From contig JAKSLR010000016.1 of the NCBI GenBank assembly GCA_024401095.1, forward strand, positions 1-64,000: DNA of 64,000 nt, given 5' to 3'. How positions within the stretch are numbered: the first letter of the stretch is position 1; each line of letters opens with the position of its first letter. The notes below the pieces were generated by a model. It was not told the origin of the DNA. It worked only from the letters and a program-made list of their open reading frames with translations, and searched no databases. The position numbers were made by a program, and so were the translations under genes. Source of the stretch: Bacteroidaceae bacterium (GTDB taxonomy: Bacteria > Bacteroidota > Bacteroidia > Bacteroidales > Bacteroidaceae). Shown one piece after another: positions 1 to 8,268 of the stretch.

Positions 1-25
1 GTGAGCTTGTTCATAAGGTTTCGTT

Positions 26-235
26 TTATTGTTCTTCTGGCATCCTCACCAGTTCTTCTATGCCGACGTTTAGTGCGAGGGCGATTTCTATGAGAGTTTC
101 CAATGGTGGCTGGGTGGCATTGGTCACCCACTTGGAAATTGTTGCGGGATCACGATGAATGGTTTCTGCCAACCACTTATTCGTTAATCCTCGGTCTGCC
201 AAAATTACTTTTATACGGTTGAGTTTCTTGTCCAT
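26..235 (-). CDS. XRE-family helix-turn-helix regulator (69 aa)
   Basis: A small DNA-binding protein consisting almost only of a Cro/C1-type helix-turn-helix. Residues about 18-38 (TNKWLAETIHRDPATISKW) carry the helix-turn-helix, followed by the typical LETLIEIALALNVGIEELV segment. Such proteins usually act as dimeric repressors of their own or a neighbouring promoter in plasmids, phages, integrative elements and toxin-antitoxin loci. No toxin-like partner lies beside it inside the window, but the left side is cut off. A good TAnnTTTG element sits 25 nt upstream on the minus strand. It is divergent from the helix-turn-helix pair at 659-1242. The family call is safe; the target is unknown. Confidence 0.85.
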   Translation of the reverse strand: MDKKLNRIKVILADRGLTNKWLAETIHRDPATISKWVTNATQPPLETLIEIALALNVGIEELVRMPEEQ

Positions 236-260
236 ACCTTATTTATTATTTGTATGTGTG

Positions 261-268
261 CAAAATTA
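261..268 (-). promoter_or_regulatory. Bacteroidota -7 element for the XRE gene
   Basis: The minus strand reads TAATTTTG, a match to TAnnTTTG, about 25 nt before the start codon. The -33 position is only a partial match (CTTG on the minus strand at 290-287, spacer 18). Confidence 0.55.
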
Positions 269-433
269 CTAAATTTTCATCTAAATCAAGATAAATGCGC
301 AAGAAATTATCGTTACATCGGCAATTTTATTGTCAAATTAGAAAATTTAAGGTGATTTAGGGTACAAAACCAAGCAAATTTATGATTTTGTTATCGACTT
401 TGCGTGTTGTTGCTCATCCCCTATTTTCAAATT

Positions 434-467
434 GTTGGTACCCTTTGCTGATAAAAAGGGAACCAAC
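434..467. repeat. Imperfect inverted repeat (12 bp arms, one A-A mismatch)
   Basis: GTTGGTACCCTTT (434-446) pairs with AAAGGGAACCAAC (455-467) except for A440 opposite A461, leaving an 8-nt loop. There is no U-tract, so it is not a simple terminator. It could be an operator for one of the flanking helix-turn-helix proteins or a transcript hairpin. Confidence 0.45.
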
Positions 468-658
468 TCGCCTATTTCACCCCGAAAATGGCGGTATTTT
501 TGCAGTTTTTTCATGAGTTTGCAGGACGTGGAGTAATTTTGCACTGCATTTTCAGTGCGAAACGCGTTAAGCACTGGTGCAAGGATAAGCGCCTATCGTA
601 TGGCTTAGGAAGCAAGTCGCATGAGATGGCGTAATGTTTAACTCTTAACACGTTACCT

Positions 659-979
659 ATGGCTAACAACAATAATAACACGATGGGGCAACTCGTCGTT
701 ATGACCAGAGCTGACCTCGATTCCCTACTTCAAGATGCTATTGCAGCATCTCGATCTTTGGTGCCAGAGCCTGTTAAGGAAGAGGGGCTTCCTTCAATGG
801 CTGATGAATACGTAACTCGTCAGCAGGCTGCCAAGATTCTTCACCTTGATGTTTCCTCCTTGTGGCGACTGGAGAAATCTGGTCGTCTGGTACCATGCCG
901 TGCTTCCGACCGTCGTGTGCTTTATCGCAAAGCTGACCTTGAAGCATACCTCAATAGCAAGAAAGGAGGCGTAGCATGA
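659..979 (+). CDS. Helix-turn-helix (excisionase/MerR-like) DNA-binding protein (106 aa)
   Basis: Residues about 51-98 form a winged helix-turn-helix of the excisionase/HTH_17 type: YVTRQQAAKILHLDVSSLWR, then the wing RLVPCRASDRRVLYRKADLEAYL. Such proteins are common in Bacteroidales conjugative and mobilisable elements, where they act as excisionases or transcription regulators. The N-terminal 40 residues contain an Asn run and a short helix (RADLDSLLQDAIAASR) that could mediate oligomerisation. The stop codon overlaps the start of the next gene by four bases (ATGA at 976-979), so the two are translationally coupled. No integrase is in view, so a full element is not demonstrated. Confidence 0.8.
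   Translation: MANNNNNTMGQLVVMTRADLDSLLQDAIAASRSLVPEPVKEEGLPSMADEYVTRQQAAKILHLDVSSLWRLEKSGRLVPCRASDRRVLYRKADLEAYLNSKKGGVA
963..969 (+). promoter_or_regulatory. Shine-Dalgarno-like sequence inside the upstream gene
   Basis: AAGGAGG lies 6 nt before the ATG at 976 and is read as Lys-Gly-Gly codons of the upstream gene. Strong Shine-Dalgarno sequences are unusual in Bacteroidota, so this may be functional, may reflect foreign ancestry, or may be coincidental coding sequence. Confidence 0.4.
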
Positions 980-1242
980 CGTACATAGATTATGCAAACC
1001 GCTATTGGCGAGTTGCTCGCGCCAATTTTGCCAGCAATAACAGTGCTTTTCTGTACTTCTTTTTGTTGGATTACGTAAATGGCTTGCGTTGGCAACAGCC
1101 GTTCAGATGTCCGACCGCATTGATAACAGGGACCTTCCACATCTCAAAGCAACAGGTTATCAATGCGCGTCAGGAACTGGTAAAGTTAGGTCTGATCATT
1201 TTCAAAGAAGGAACCTCTCGTCAGGTTCCTCCTGTTTACTAG
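976..1242 (+). CDS. Small replication-initiator-like winged-helix protein (88 aa), possibly truncated
   Basis: The protein begins MTYIDYANRYWRVARANFAS and contains FLYFFLLDYVN, then SKQQVINARQELVKLGLIIF. This resembles the N-terminal winged helix found at the start of longer DnaD/replication-type proteins on Bacteroidales mobile elements, where the first segment senses or binds DNA and a variable C-terminus follows. Here the frame stops soon after the wing (EGTSRQVPPVY), so it is either a natural mini-version or a decayed remnant. A perfect 8-bp inverted repeat (1209-1216 with 1223-1230) overlaps the last codons. It is coupled to the upstream helix-turn-helix gene. The family assignment is by resemblance only. 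Confidence 0.6.
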   Translation: MTYIDYANRYWRVARANFASNNSAFLYFFLLDYVNGLRWQQPFRCPTALITGTFHISKQQVINARQELVKLGLIIFKEGTSRQVPPVY

Positions 1243-1372
1243 AGAAGAAGGTCAATTTCTGTTCTTTGCCAATCTTTTTCTTTATTCCGCAACATCAAGA
1301 TACTTTTCCCAAATAAAAGCCAATAAATCCGTCAATCTATTGCAATAATATGGTTTCAGACTTAAACTCACT

Positions 1373-1380
1373 TACCTTTG
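1373..1380 (+). promoter_or_regulatory. -7 element for the PspC-domain gene
   Basis: TACCTTTG matches TAnnTTTG, 41 nt before the ATG at 1422. No exact TTTG is seen at -33; TGGTTT at 1351-1356 is the nearest match. Confidence 0.6.
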
Positions 1381-1421
1381 CAATATCAAAATAAATTATT
1401 AACCACTAAAAGATTACAATT

Positions 1422-1625
1422 ATGAAACGCTTGCAGAAATCATTAGTTGACAAGAAACTTTTTGGAGTATGTGGCGGTATAGCTGAATACTTTGAGGTAG
1501 ATCCTGTATTGGTACGTGTTGCATTTGTTGCTCTTGCATTAGGTACAAGCTTACCTGGATTCTTAATCTATCTAGGATTGGCAGTTGCAATGCCTAAACC
1601 TGCCGGAATGATAGGAAGCAACTAA
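1422..1625 (+). CDS. PspC-domain small membrane protein (67 aa)
   Basis: A single PspC domain: KRLQKSLVDKKLFGVCGGIAEYF, then DPVLVRVAFVALAL and a membrane helix (about residues 38-58, ending LAVAMPK). PspC proteins sit in the inner membrane and, in enterobacteria, take part in the phage-shock envelope-stress response. Stand-alone short versions are widespread in Bacteroidota, with poorly defined roles. It is monocistronic, with its own promoter and a strong terminator immediately downstream. Confidence 0.9.
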   Translation: MKRLQKSLVDKKLFGVCGGIAEYFEVDPVLVRVAFVALALGTSLPGFLIYLGLAVAMPKPAGMIGSN

Positions 1626-1650
1626 AAACTCCTTAATTATCTTTATCATA

Positions 1651-1716
1651 GTCCGTCACGACGGACATGGCTATCCGTAAGGCCGAACAAATCAGTTCGT
1701 CCTTACGGATTTTTTA
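1651..1716 (+). terminator. Double hairpin with rho-independent terminator
   Basis: The first small hairpin pairs GTCCGT (1651-1656) with ACGGAC (1661-1666). The second pairs ATCCGTAAGG (1673-1682) with CCTTACGGAT (1701-1710), with an inner CGAAC/GTTCG extension, and is followed by a run of T. It ends the PspC transcript. Confidence 0.85.
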
Positions 1717-1823
1717 TCACAAATAAGCGCATAATTTGTTACTGCTTATCACAGATATCTGTCTTTTTGACTGAATCCGTCAAAATAATAAAAACTTTGT
1801 TTCTTCTCTTAAGAGAAACTTTG

Positions 1824-1831
1824 TACTTTTG
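1824..1831 (+). promoter_or_regulatory. -7 element for the M16 protease gene
   Basis: TACTTTTG matches TAnnTTTG and lies 31 nt before the ATG at 1863. A TTTG at 1796-1799 is a possible -33 element, but its 24-nt spacer is long. The position argues that translation begins at 1863 and not at the earlier in-frame ATG at 1767. Confidence 0.6.
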
Positions 1832-1862
1832 CGCCCAAATTTTATCTTTTAATTGTTTTAAT

Positions 1863-4766
1863 ATGAGAGTCTTGAAAAAAATGGCATTTGCACTTGTTGC
1901 AATATTTGCCTTAGCTGCTTGCTCTACCGACAAATATGAGACAGTAGCTGGTGACCCACTGGGCACAAAAATTTACACACTTCAAAACGGACTGAAAGTT
2001 TATATGTCCGTCAACAAACAAGAACCACGTATCCAAACCTACATTGCTATTCGTAACGGTGGTAAAAACGACCCTTCTGACAATACTGGTCTGGCTCACT
2101 ACCTGGAGCATCTGATGTTTAAGGGTACTCCTTCATTAGGTACAACCGACTATGAAGCAGAGAAGGTAATTCTGGATCAGATTGAAGAGTTATACGAAGT
2201 TTATCGCACCAAAACCGATGAAGAAGAACGACGCGCACTCTATCACGTCATTGACTCTTTAAGCTTCGAGGCTTCAAAGATTTCTATCCCTAACGAGTAT
2301 GACAAGGCTATGTCCATCATTGGTTCTACTGGTTCCAATGCCTCTACTTCTGAAGATGTGACCAATTATACAGAGAACATCCCTTCTAACCAGATTGAGA
2401 ACTGGGCAAAGATTCAGGCAGACCGTTTCAAGAATATGGTTATCCGCGGTTTTCACACCGAGCTGGAAACCGTATATGAGGAATATAACATGTACATGAA
2501 TGAAGATGGCGAAAACGCTATGTATGCCATGGATTCTGTACTGTTCAAGAATCACCCATACGGAACACAGTCTGTAATTGGTACTTCTGACCACCTGAAG
2601 AACCCTTCTATCAAGGCTATCAAGCACCAAAAGGAAACCATGTATGTTCCTAACAACTGTGCAATTTGTCTTTCTGGTGACTTTGATCCAGACGAAATGG
2701 TTGCTATCATAGAGAAGTACTTCGGTGACTGGCAGCCAAACCCAGAGGTTCCTGAACTGAAATATGAGCCAGAAGAGGAAATCAAGGCTCCTGTAACCCG
2801 CCACGTCTATGGAACTCAGGCAGAGTTCGTCATGATTGGCTGGAGAATTCCTGGCCAGAATACCCAGGAAAGCGAAATCGGTAGCATCGCAAGTTCAGTA
2901 CTGAGCAACGGCATGGCTGGTCTTATCGATTTGGATATCAACCAGCAGCAAAAGACTCTGAGTGCTGCAGCATCTGCTCAGATTCGTGTAGATTATGGTG
3001 AGTTTGATCTGGAGGGTTCTCCAAAACAAGGTCAGAGTCTGGAAGAAGTTCGCGACCTGTTATTAGCAGAAATGGCTAAACTGCGTGCTGGCGATTTCAA
3101 TGAAGACCTGATTGCTGCTGCTGTTGCTAATCAGAAACTGCGTCAGATGCGTTCTTTGGAGAACAACTCTTCAAGAGCTCGTCAGTATGTAAGCTCTTTC
3201 ATTGCTAAACACAACTGGGCAGACGATGTTCACAAGATGGACCGCTTGGAAAAGATTACAAAAGATGATGTTGTAGCATGGGCAAACAAGTACTTAGGAG
3301 AGAACAGCTACTGTGTAGTATTCAAGCATCTGGGTGCTAATCCAAAGAACCAGAAGATTGTAGCTCCTGCTATCACTCCTATTGCAACTAACCGCGACAA
3401 GCAAAGTGCATTCCTGACAGAAATCCAGAATACAGAAGTTCAGCCTATTGAGCCAGTATTCGTTAACTACGATACCGACCTTGCTAAGTTTGACGCTAAA
3501 GAAGGCATGGAAGTTCTCTATAAGAAGAATGAGATCAACGATATTGCAACCATGAACTTCATTTTTGACGAAGGACTGCTGAATGACCCAGCCTTAAGCA
3601 TGGCTACCGACTATATCTCTTATTTGGGTACCAAGACCAATAGCGCAGAAAAAATGGCACTGGAGATGTACAAGTTGGCTTGTAACTTCAGCTTCCGCAC
3701 AGCTACAAATACCTTGCAGCTGTCTGTATCTGGCTTGAATGAGAACATCGGAAAAGCTATGGATCTGGTAGAAGACCTGATTTCTAATGCTGCAGCAGAC
3801 GAAAAGGTTTTGGAGTCTTATAAGCTGTCATTGCTGAAATCTCGTGCAGACAATAAGTTCAACCAGAATGCTTGTACCAATGCCTTGAACAACTACGTGA
3901 TGTACGGCCCTGAGTACGTGAAGAACACTACCATGACCGATGAACAGATCATGAATATCACTTCAGAAGAACTTTTAGGTAAGGTTAAGGAACTGCTCAC
4001 CAAACAGCACACCGTAGCATACTATGGTCCAGCATCAGAGGCAGAAGTGAAGACCCTCCTGGCTGAACACCACAAGGTTGCCGACAAACTGGAGCCATTA
4101 ACCAAACTGTATCCTGCAAAGGTATTGACAGCAGAACCAAAGGTATTCATTGCACCATATAAGACTCGTCAGTTCAACTATATCCAATTCACTTGCGACG
4201 GTGCAAAATATGCACCAGAAGATGATGCTGTCGTTCGTTTATACAACATGTACTTTGGTAGCGGTATGAATGCCATTGTATTCCAGGAAATGCGCGAGGC
4301 ACGTGCATTGGCTTACAGAGCTCGTGCAAGCTTGAACGTACCAACGTTCAAAGATGATGCATATTCTTTCCAGGCAACTATCGGTTCACAAAGCGACAAA
4401 CTGCACATTGCTGTTGAGGCATTTGATGACATCATCAACAACATGCCAGAAAGCCAGAAGGCATTCGATATTGCCAAGACTTCTATCGATGCAACTCTGC
4501 GTACTCAGCGTACTACTGGTATGCAAGTCATCAACAACTATCTGAATGACCGTGAGCTGGGCAGAACTGAGCCAAATGCAAAGTATATTTATGAAACTGC
4601 AAAGAACTTAACCATGCAGGATGTCGTTGCTGCCCAACAGAAATATGTAAAGAACCGCACCTACTATTTCGGACTTCTGGGTGACAGAAACCTGCTAGAT
4701 CTAAAGTATCTGAGTACTATGGGACCTGTTCAGCACTTGACTTTGGAAGATATCTTCGGTTATTAA
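1863..4766 (+). CDS. M16 family zinc metalloprotease, lipoprotein (967 aa)
   Basis: A pitrilysin/insulinase-type protease, probably anchored in the cell envelope. The N-terminus is a lipoprotein signal with lipobox LAAC (Cys20). The zinc-binding HxxEH motif is seen as HYLEH at residues 79-83. The length fits the two-lobed fused M16 form: an active N-terminal half plus an inactive C-terminal half containing EMREARALAYRARA around residue 810. These enzymes degrade peptides inside a closed chamber. I chose the start at 1863 because the upstream in-frame ATG at 1767 precedes the promoter and would bury the signal peptide. The gene is monocistronic, bounded by its own promoter and a strong terminator. 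Confidence 0.93.
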   Translation: MRVLKKMAFALVAIFALAACSTDKYETVAGDPLGTKIYTLQNGLKVYMSVNKQEPRIQTYIAIRNGGKNDPSDNTGLAHYLEHLMFKGTPSLGTTDYEAEKVILDQIEELYEVYRTKTDEEERRALYHVIDSLSFEASKISIPNEYDKAMSIIGSTGSNASTSEDVTNYTENIPSNQIENWAKIQADRFKNMVIRGFHTELETVYEEYNMYMNEDGENAMYAMDSVLFKNHPYGTQSVIGTSDHLKNPSIKAIKHQKETMYVPNNCAICLSGDFDPDEMVAIIEKYFGDWQPNPEVPELKYEPEEEIKAPVTRHVYGTQAEFVMIGWRIPGQNTQESEIGSIASSVLSNGMAGLIDLDINQQQKTLSAAASAQIRVDYGEFDLEGSPKQGQSLEEVRDLLLAEMAKLRAGDFNEDLIAAAVANQKLRQMRSLENNSSRARQYVSSFIAKHNWADDVHKMDRLEKITKDDVVAWANKYLGENSYCVVFKHLGANPKNQKIVAPAITPIATNRDKQSAFLTEIQNTEVQPIEPVFVNYDTDLAKFDAKEGMEVLYKKNEINDIATMNFIFDEGLLNDPALSMATDYISYLGTKTNSAEKMALEMYKLACNFSFRTATNTLQLSVSGLNENIGKAMDLVEDLISNAAADEKVLESYKLSLLKSRADNKFNQNACTNALNNYVMYGPEYVKNTTMTDEQIMNITSEELLGKVKELLTKQHTVAYYGPASEAEVKTLLAEHHKVADKLEPLTKLYPAKVLTAEPKVFIAPYKTRQFNYIQFTCDGAKYAPEDDAVVRLYNMYFGSGMNAIVFQEMREARALAYRARASLNVPTFKDDAYSFQATIGSQSDKLHIAVEAFDDIINNMPESQKAFDIAKTSIDATLRTQRTTGMQVINNYLNDRELGRTEPNAKYIYETAKNLTMQDVVAAQQKYVKNRTYYFGLLGDRNLLDLKYLSTMGPVQHLTLEDIFGY

Positions 4767-4793
4767 TAATACCCCAAACATAAATAAAAAATT

Positions 4794-4834
4794 ACAACGG
4801 CTTACACCATTTGTAAGCCGTTGTTTTGTTTTTT
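4794..4834 (+). terminator. Rho-independent terminator of the M16 gene
   Basis: A perfect 13-bp stem (ACAACGGCTTACA at 4794-4806 with its complement at 4812-4824) has a 5-nt loop and is followed by a T-rich tract. The T-tract contains the -33 element of the next promoter. Confidence 0.92.
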
Positions 4835-4855
4835 ATTACAAAAACCTTATTTTTG
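4825..4855 (+). promoter_or_regulatory. Bacteroidota promoter for the oxidoreductase pair
   Basis: TTTG at 4825-4828, a 19-nt spacer, then TATTTTTG at 4848-4855: both consensus elements at canonical spacing. The -33 box overlaps the U-tract of the preceding terminator. The start codon at 4889 is 33 nt beyond the -7 box. Confidence 0.8.
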
Positions 4856-4888
4856 CAAAAGAAGATACTATCAAAACACAGACAAACC

Positions 4889-6238
4889 ATGAAAAGACGT
4901 GAATTCTTAACCACTCTAGGTATTGGTACAGCAGGCATGATGATGCCAAGCGTACCTACTTTTGCAAGCAATCTAATTACAGATAATTTTGAAGCAACAA
5001 AACCAAAATCCGCAAATGATCAGATTAATTTGGCCTTTATCGGATTAGGCCAGCAGGCAATGGGACTTCTGAATAGTTTCATCAAACTACCTGGAGTGCG
5101 TGTAACCTGTGGTGCTGATGTATATGACATAAAACGAAATCGCTTTGTAGAACGCGTAACTAAATATTATCAAGAGCAGGGCGAGAAGAAAGTTAAGGTA
5201 GATTGCTACGAGGATTACCAGCAAGTTTTAGCAAGAAAAGATGTCGATGCTGTAGTGATAGCAACACCTGATCACCAGCATGCCATCATAGGCATTGCTG
5301 CCTGTAAAGCCGGCAAACACATCTATATGGAGAAACCACTTACCCTGACTATTTATGAAGGACAACAGCTGGTAAAGGCTGTACGCAAATATGGCGTGAT
5401 TCTGCAGGTAGGCTCCATGCAACGTTCTTTTGATGAATTTGCCTATGGCTCAAATCTATGCAGAGAAGGACTTTTAGGAAAAATAGAAAAGATTAAGGTA
5501 TATGTAGGACGTAATGAATATGACAAGGACAGCGGTTGCCCTGTAACCCGTTCTCTTCCTGCCCAGGAATGTCCTACAGGATTAAACTGGGACAAATGGC
5601 TGGGTCCTTTGCCAGAAACAGTAAAATACCATCACGACTTTAACCCAACACTTAATGAGCGAGGTGGCGACTTATGTTGGGGTAAATGGCGCTGGTTCAA
5701 AGAAACTGGCGGTGGCCTTATGACTGACTGGGGCGCACATATGTTTGACATTGCCCAATGGGCTATCGGAAAAGATGGAAGCGGACCTGTCAAGATTATT
5801 CCTGCCGGCTATCGCCAATATGATGTCCTTACCTACTTCTATGACAACGGAATTGTCATGACCGAAGAACCGGTCATGGGACAAGAAGCTGGTGTAAAGT
5901 TCTACGGGGAAGAAGGCACATTGAGCATCTTCCGAGGAAAATACATTACAGACAATCCAAAGTTTGAACACGAACTAATCAAAGGTAAGAGTGGATATGC
6001 CTGCACATCCTGGCATCATCAAAACTTTATCGATGCAATTCGTGCACATGTAGATCCACTAGTACCAGTAGAAACTGGCCATACATCAAATATCGTATGC
6101 TGCCTGGGAAACATTGCAAATGAATTGCAACGTCCTGTAACCTGGAATCCTATCGTACAGAAGTTCATGAATGACCCAGAAGCTCAGAAGATGACAGCAT
6201 ACGACTATCGACATGGTTATGACCTAAATATAGATTAA
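4889..6238 (+). CDS. Gfo/Idh/MocA family oxidoreductase with Tat signal (449 aa)
   Basis: A predicted NAD(P)-dependent sugar oxidoreductase or related enzyme exported folded through the Tat pathway. The N-terminus MKRREFLTTLGIGTAG carries a twin-arginine signal. A Rossmann fold begins near residue 47 with the GLGQQA nucleotide-binding loop, followed by ATPDHQH (about 125-131) and the hallmark EKP (148-150). A C-terminal substrate domain contains GGGLMTDWGAHMFDIAQWA. Tat-exported members that retain NAD tightly include the GH109 glycosidases, so a glycosidase role is an alternative. The start at 4889 is chosen over 4826 because the latter lies in the promoter. It is 26 nt upstream of the next gene and likely co-transcribed with it. 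Confidence 0.9.
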   Translation: MKRREFLTTLGIGTAGMMMPSVPTFASNLITDNFEATKPKSANDQINLAFIGLGQQAMGLLNSFIKLPGVRVTCGADVYDIKRNRFVERVTKYYQEQGEKKVKVDCYEDYQQVLARKDVDAVVIATPDHQHAIIGIAACKAGKHIYMEKPLTLTIYEGQQLVKAVRKYGVILQVGSMQRSFDEFAYGSNLCREGLLGKIEKIKVYVGRNEYDKDSGCPVTRSLPAQECPTGLNWDKWLGPLPETVKYHHDFNPTLNERGGDLCWGKWRWFKETGGGLMTDWGAHMFDIAQWAIGKDGSGPVKIIPAGYRQYDVLTYFYDNGIVMTEEPVMGQEAGVKFYGEEGTLSIFRGKYITDNPKFEHELIKGKSGYACTSWHHQNFIDAIRAHVDPLVPVETGHTSNIVCCLGNIANELQRPVTWNPIVQKFMNDPEAQKMTAYDYRHGYDLNID

Positions 6239-6264
6239 GCTAATTTTTACTTAAACATAATACA

Positions 6265-8217
6265 ATGAATCCAGAAAAGTATCCTCATCTCACCAGCCCT
6301 ATCCAACTGGGAAGAGTAATTTTCAGGAATCGAATGTTTTCTGCCCCAATGGGTGCAACAGACATTACTCCTGAATGTAATCCTGGGCCTCGTACTCAAG
6401 GTTTTTATGAACTGCGTGCCAAAGGTGGCGCAGGCTCTGTAACTGTTAGTGAACTGGTAGTTCATCCAGAAACCGATGCCAGTCATATGCTGCATTTGAA
6501 TCTGGAAACTGTAGGCAGTTTGGCTGCACATACCTTCCTGGCCGATGCCATACGCCGTCATGGAGCTGTTCCTAGCATTGAGCTTTCACATTCTGGCCAA
6601 TATGCAGGAACCTATATGGCAGACAAGAACAAAAAGGCTAGCCTCTGCCAATGGGGACCTAGCGAAGGTGTTCGTCCAGACGGACGTCCTGTAAAGGAAC
6701 TTTCCAAGGAGCAGATCAAGGAGATTGTCAAGGCTTATGCAGACAATGCAACTCTATGTAAACGTGCAGGTTATGAAATGATTATGGTACATGGAGGACA
6801 CGGTTGGCTCATTCATCAGTTCCTTTCACCTTTCCAGAACCATCGTACTGATGAATACGGAGGTTCACTGGACAACCGTATCCGTCTGGCTCGTGAAGTA
6901 CTTACTGCAGTTCGTGAAGCAGTAGGCCCAGGATTCCCTATCGAATTCCGCATGAGCGGTAGCGAACTTTTTGAAGGAGGCTATGGCGTGGAAGAAGGTT
7001 GTTATATTGCACATGCCATTGAAGACTTGGTAGATTTGATTCACGTTTCTGCCGGTTCTTACCAATTTGGATTTTTTGATACCACCCCACCAATGTGGGC
7101 ACCTCATGGTGTGAACGTATGGTTGGCTTCAGAGATTAAAAAACATGTAAGCAAACCGGTGGCTACCGTAGGAGGACTGGGTGATCCTGCTGAAATGGAA
7201 AAAATCATTGCAGAAGGTAAGGCTGATGTCGTTTATATGGCACGCCAGCTTCTCGCTGATCCATATCTCCCACAGAAAGTAGAATCTGGTAAAGACGACC
7301 GTATCATTCGTTGTCTGCGCTGCTATACATGTATGGCAGAAAGACCAACGACTTTTACCCGCCGTTGTGCAGTCAATCCTCTTATTGGACGTGAAATTGA
7401 AGGAATGGATATTACTCCTGCTTATAAGAAAAAAAAGGTGCTCATTGCAGGTGCTGGTGTAGCAGGATTGGAAGCTGCTGTAACTGCAGCCAAGAGAGGC
7501 CACAAAGTTATCCTTTGCGAGAAGAGTGATAAAGTGGGTGGTATATTAAAATCTGAACAAGCTATTTCTTTCAAGCTGGCAATGTATAATTTAGGCCTTA
7601 CACTTGAGCGACTTGCTCTTGATGAAGGTGTTGAGATTCGACTAAACACAGTAGTTACCCCAGAATATGTTGAAAAAGAAAAGCCTGATGCACTGATTTT
7701 AGCAGTTGGTTCTAATCCATTGATTCCAAAACTTCCAGGTATTGACGGAGAGAACGTAGTAGTTGTAAACAACTATTACCGTGAAAAAGAGAAGGTTGGT
7801 GATACAGTTGTTGTATTAGGTGGTGGACTTGCAGGCTGTGAATGTGCAATTCACTTGGGTATGGAAGGAAAGAAAGTTCACTTAGTAGAAATGCGTGACA
7901 CCCTTGCCCCTGACTGTAACATACGCAACCGCCCAATTCTTTTAAGAAAAGTAAGCGAGTTTGTTACTGAAACGCATCTTGAATGCGCCGGTCAGGAAAT
8001 TACTCCAGAAGGCCTCATCTGCAAAGATAAAGACGGAAATGAAATCCTGATTCCAGGAAAGACTATTATCTGCGCAGTAGGACAACGTTCAAATCGCGCC
8101 GATGCAGATGCACTTCACCGTAGTGCTCCATTTGTTCGCGAGATTGGCGACTGTCTACGCCCTGCAAACATTACAAAAGCAGTCTACGAAGGTTATCATG
8201 CCGCATTAGATATTTAA
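6265..8217 (+). CDS. NADH:flavin oxidoreductase / 2,4-dienoyl-CoA reductase-type enzyme (650 aa)
   Basis: An old-yellow-enzyme-type FMN TIM barrel fused to an FAD/NAD module, as in 2,4-dienoyl-CoA reductase and trimethylamine dehydrogenase. The barrel occupies about residues 1-340 (HGGHGWLIHQFLSP and NHRTDEYGGSLDNR). A 4Fe-4S cluster is bound by Cys350, Cys353, Cys356 and Cys368. The FAD-binding GAGVAG is at 396-401, and a second nucleotide loop (GGGLAG) is near 515. The reaction is NADH-driven reduction of an activated C=C or C=N bond; the substrate is unknown. Co-transcription with the Gfo/Idh enzyme suggests a shared, perhaps sugar or xenobiotic, pathway, but this is inference. Confidence 0.9.
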   Translation: MNPEKYPHLTSPIQLGRVIFRNRMFSAPMGATDITPECNPGPRTQGFYELRAKGGAGSVTVSELVVHPETDASHMLHLNLETVGSLAAHTFLADAIRRHGAVPSIELSHSGQYAGTYMADKNKKASLCQWGPSEGVRPDGRPVKELSKEQIKEIVKAYADNATLCKRAGYEMIMVHGGHGWLIHQFLSPFQNHRTDEYGGSLDNRIRLAREVLTAVREAVGPGFPIEFRMSGSELFEGGYGVEEGCYIAHAIEDLVDLIHVSAGSYQFGFFDTTPPMWAPHGVNVWLASEIKKHVSKPVATVGGLGDPAEMEKIIAEGKADVVYMARQLLADPYLPQKVESGKDDRIIRCLRCYTCMAERPTTFTRRCAVNPLIGREIEGMDITPAYKKKKVLIAGAGVAGLEAAVTAAKRGHKVILCEKSDKVGGILKSEQAISFKLAMYNLGLTLERLALDEGVEIRLNTVVTPEYVEKEKPDALILAVGSNPLIPKLPGIDGENVVVVNNYYREKEKVGDTVVVLGGGLAGCECAIHLGMEGKKVHLVEMRDTLAPDCNIRNRPILLRKVSEFVTETHLECAGQEITPEGLICKDKDGNEILIPGKTIICAVGQRSNRADADALHRSAPFVREIGDCLRPANITKAVYEGYHAALDI

Positions 8218-8225
8218 AAAAGACT

Positions 8226-8254
8226 AAAGCCGCTGAAGATTTTCAGCGGCTTTT
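8226..8254 (+). terminator. Rho-independent terminator after the flavoenzyme
   Basis: A 12-bp stem (AAAGCCGCTGAA at 8226-8237 with 8242-8253) with loop GATT, then TCTT. The next gene's -7 element begins 3 nt later, so its -33 region would fall inside this hairpin. Confidence 0.85.
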
Positions 8255-8256
8255 CT

Positions 8257-8264
8257 TATCTTTG
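8257..8264 (+). promoter_or_regulatory. -7 element directly abutting the LolA-like gene
   Basis: TATCTTTG is a perfect TAnnTTTG and ends only 4 nt before the ATG at 8269. If it is used, the transcript would start at or next to the A of the start codon. Confidence 0.65.
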
Positions 8265-8268
8265 CAGT

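Larger units (their letters stand above)
236..658. other. Intergenic region of about 420 bp, no convincing gene
   Basis: Apart from the XRE promoter this stretch holds no recognisable gene. A 64-codon open frame on the minus strand (380-574) has no recognisable domain and may be fortuitous or a decayed fragment. An imperfect inverted repeat at 434-467 could form a hairpin. No TAnnTTTG element is obvious directly before the gene at 659, so its promoter is not identified. Confidence 0.5.

Noticed and set aside
380..574. 64-codon minus-strand open frame
   Set aside because: No recognised domain and no suitable upstream element; possibly a decayed fragment, so it is described only within the intergenic entry.
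1767..1862. Upstream 32-codon extension of the M16 protease
   Set aside because: The upstream ATG precedes the -7 element at 1824-1831, and the lipoprotein signal begins at 1863.
4826..4888. Upstream 21-codon extension of the Gfo/Idh oxidoreductase
   Set aside because: It would start inside the promoter and would hide the twin-arginine signal that begins at 4889.
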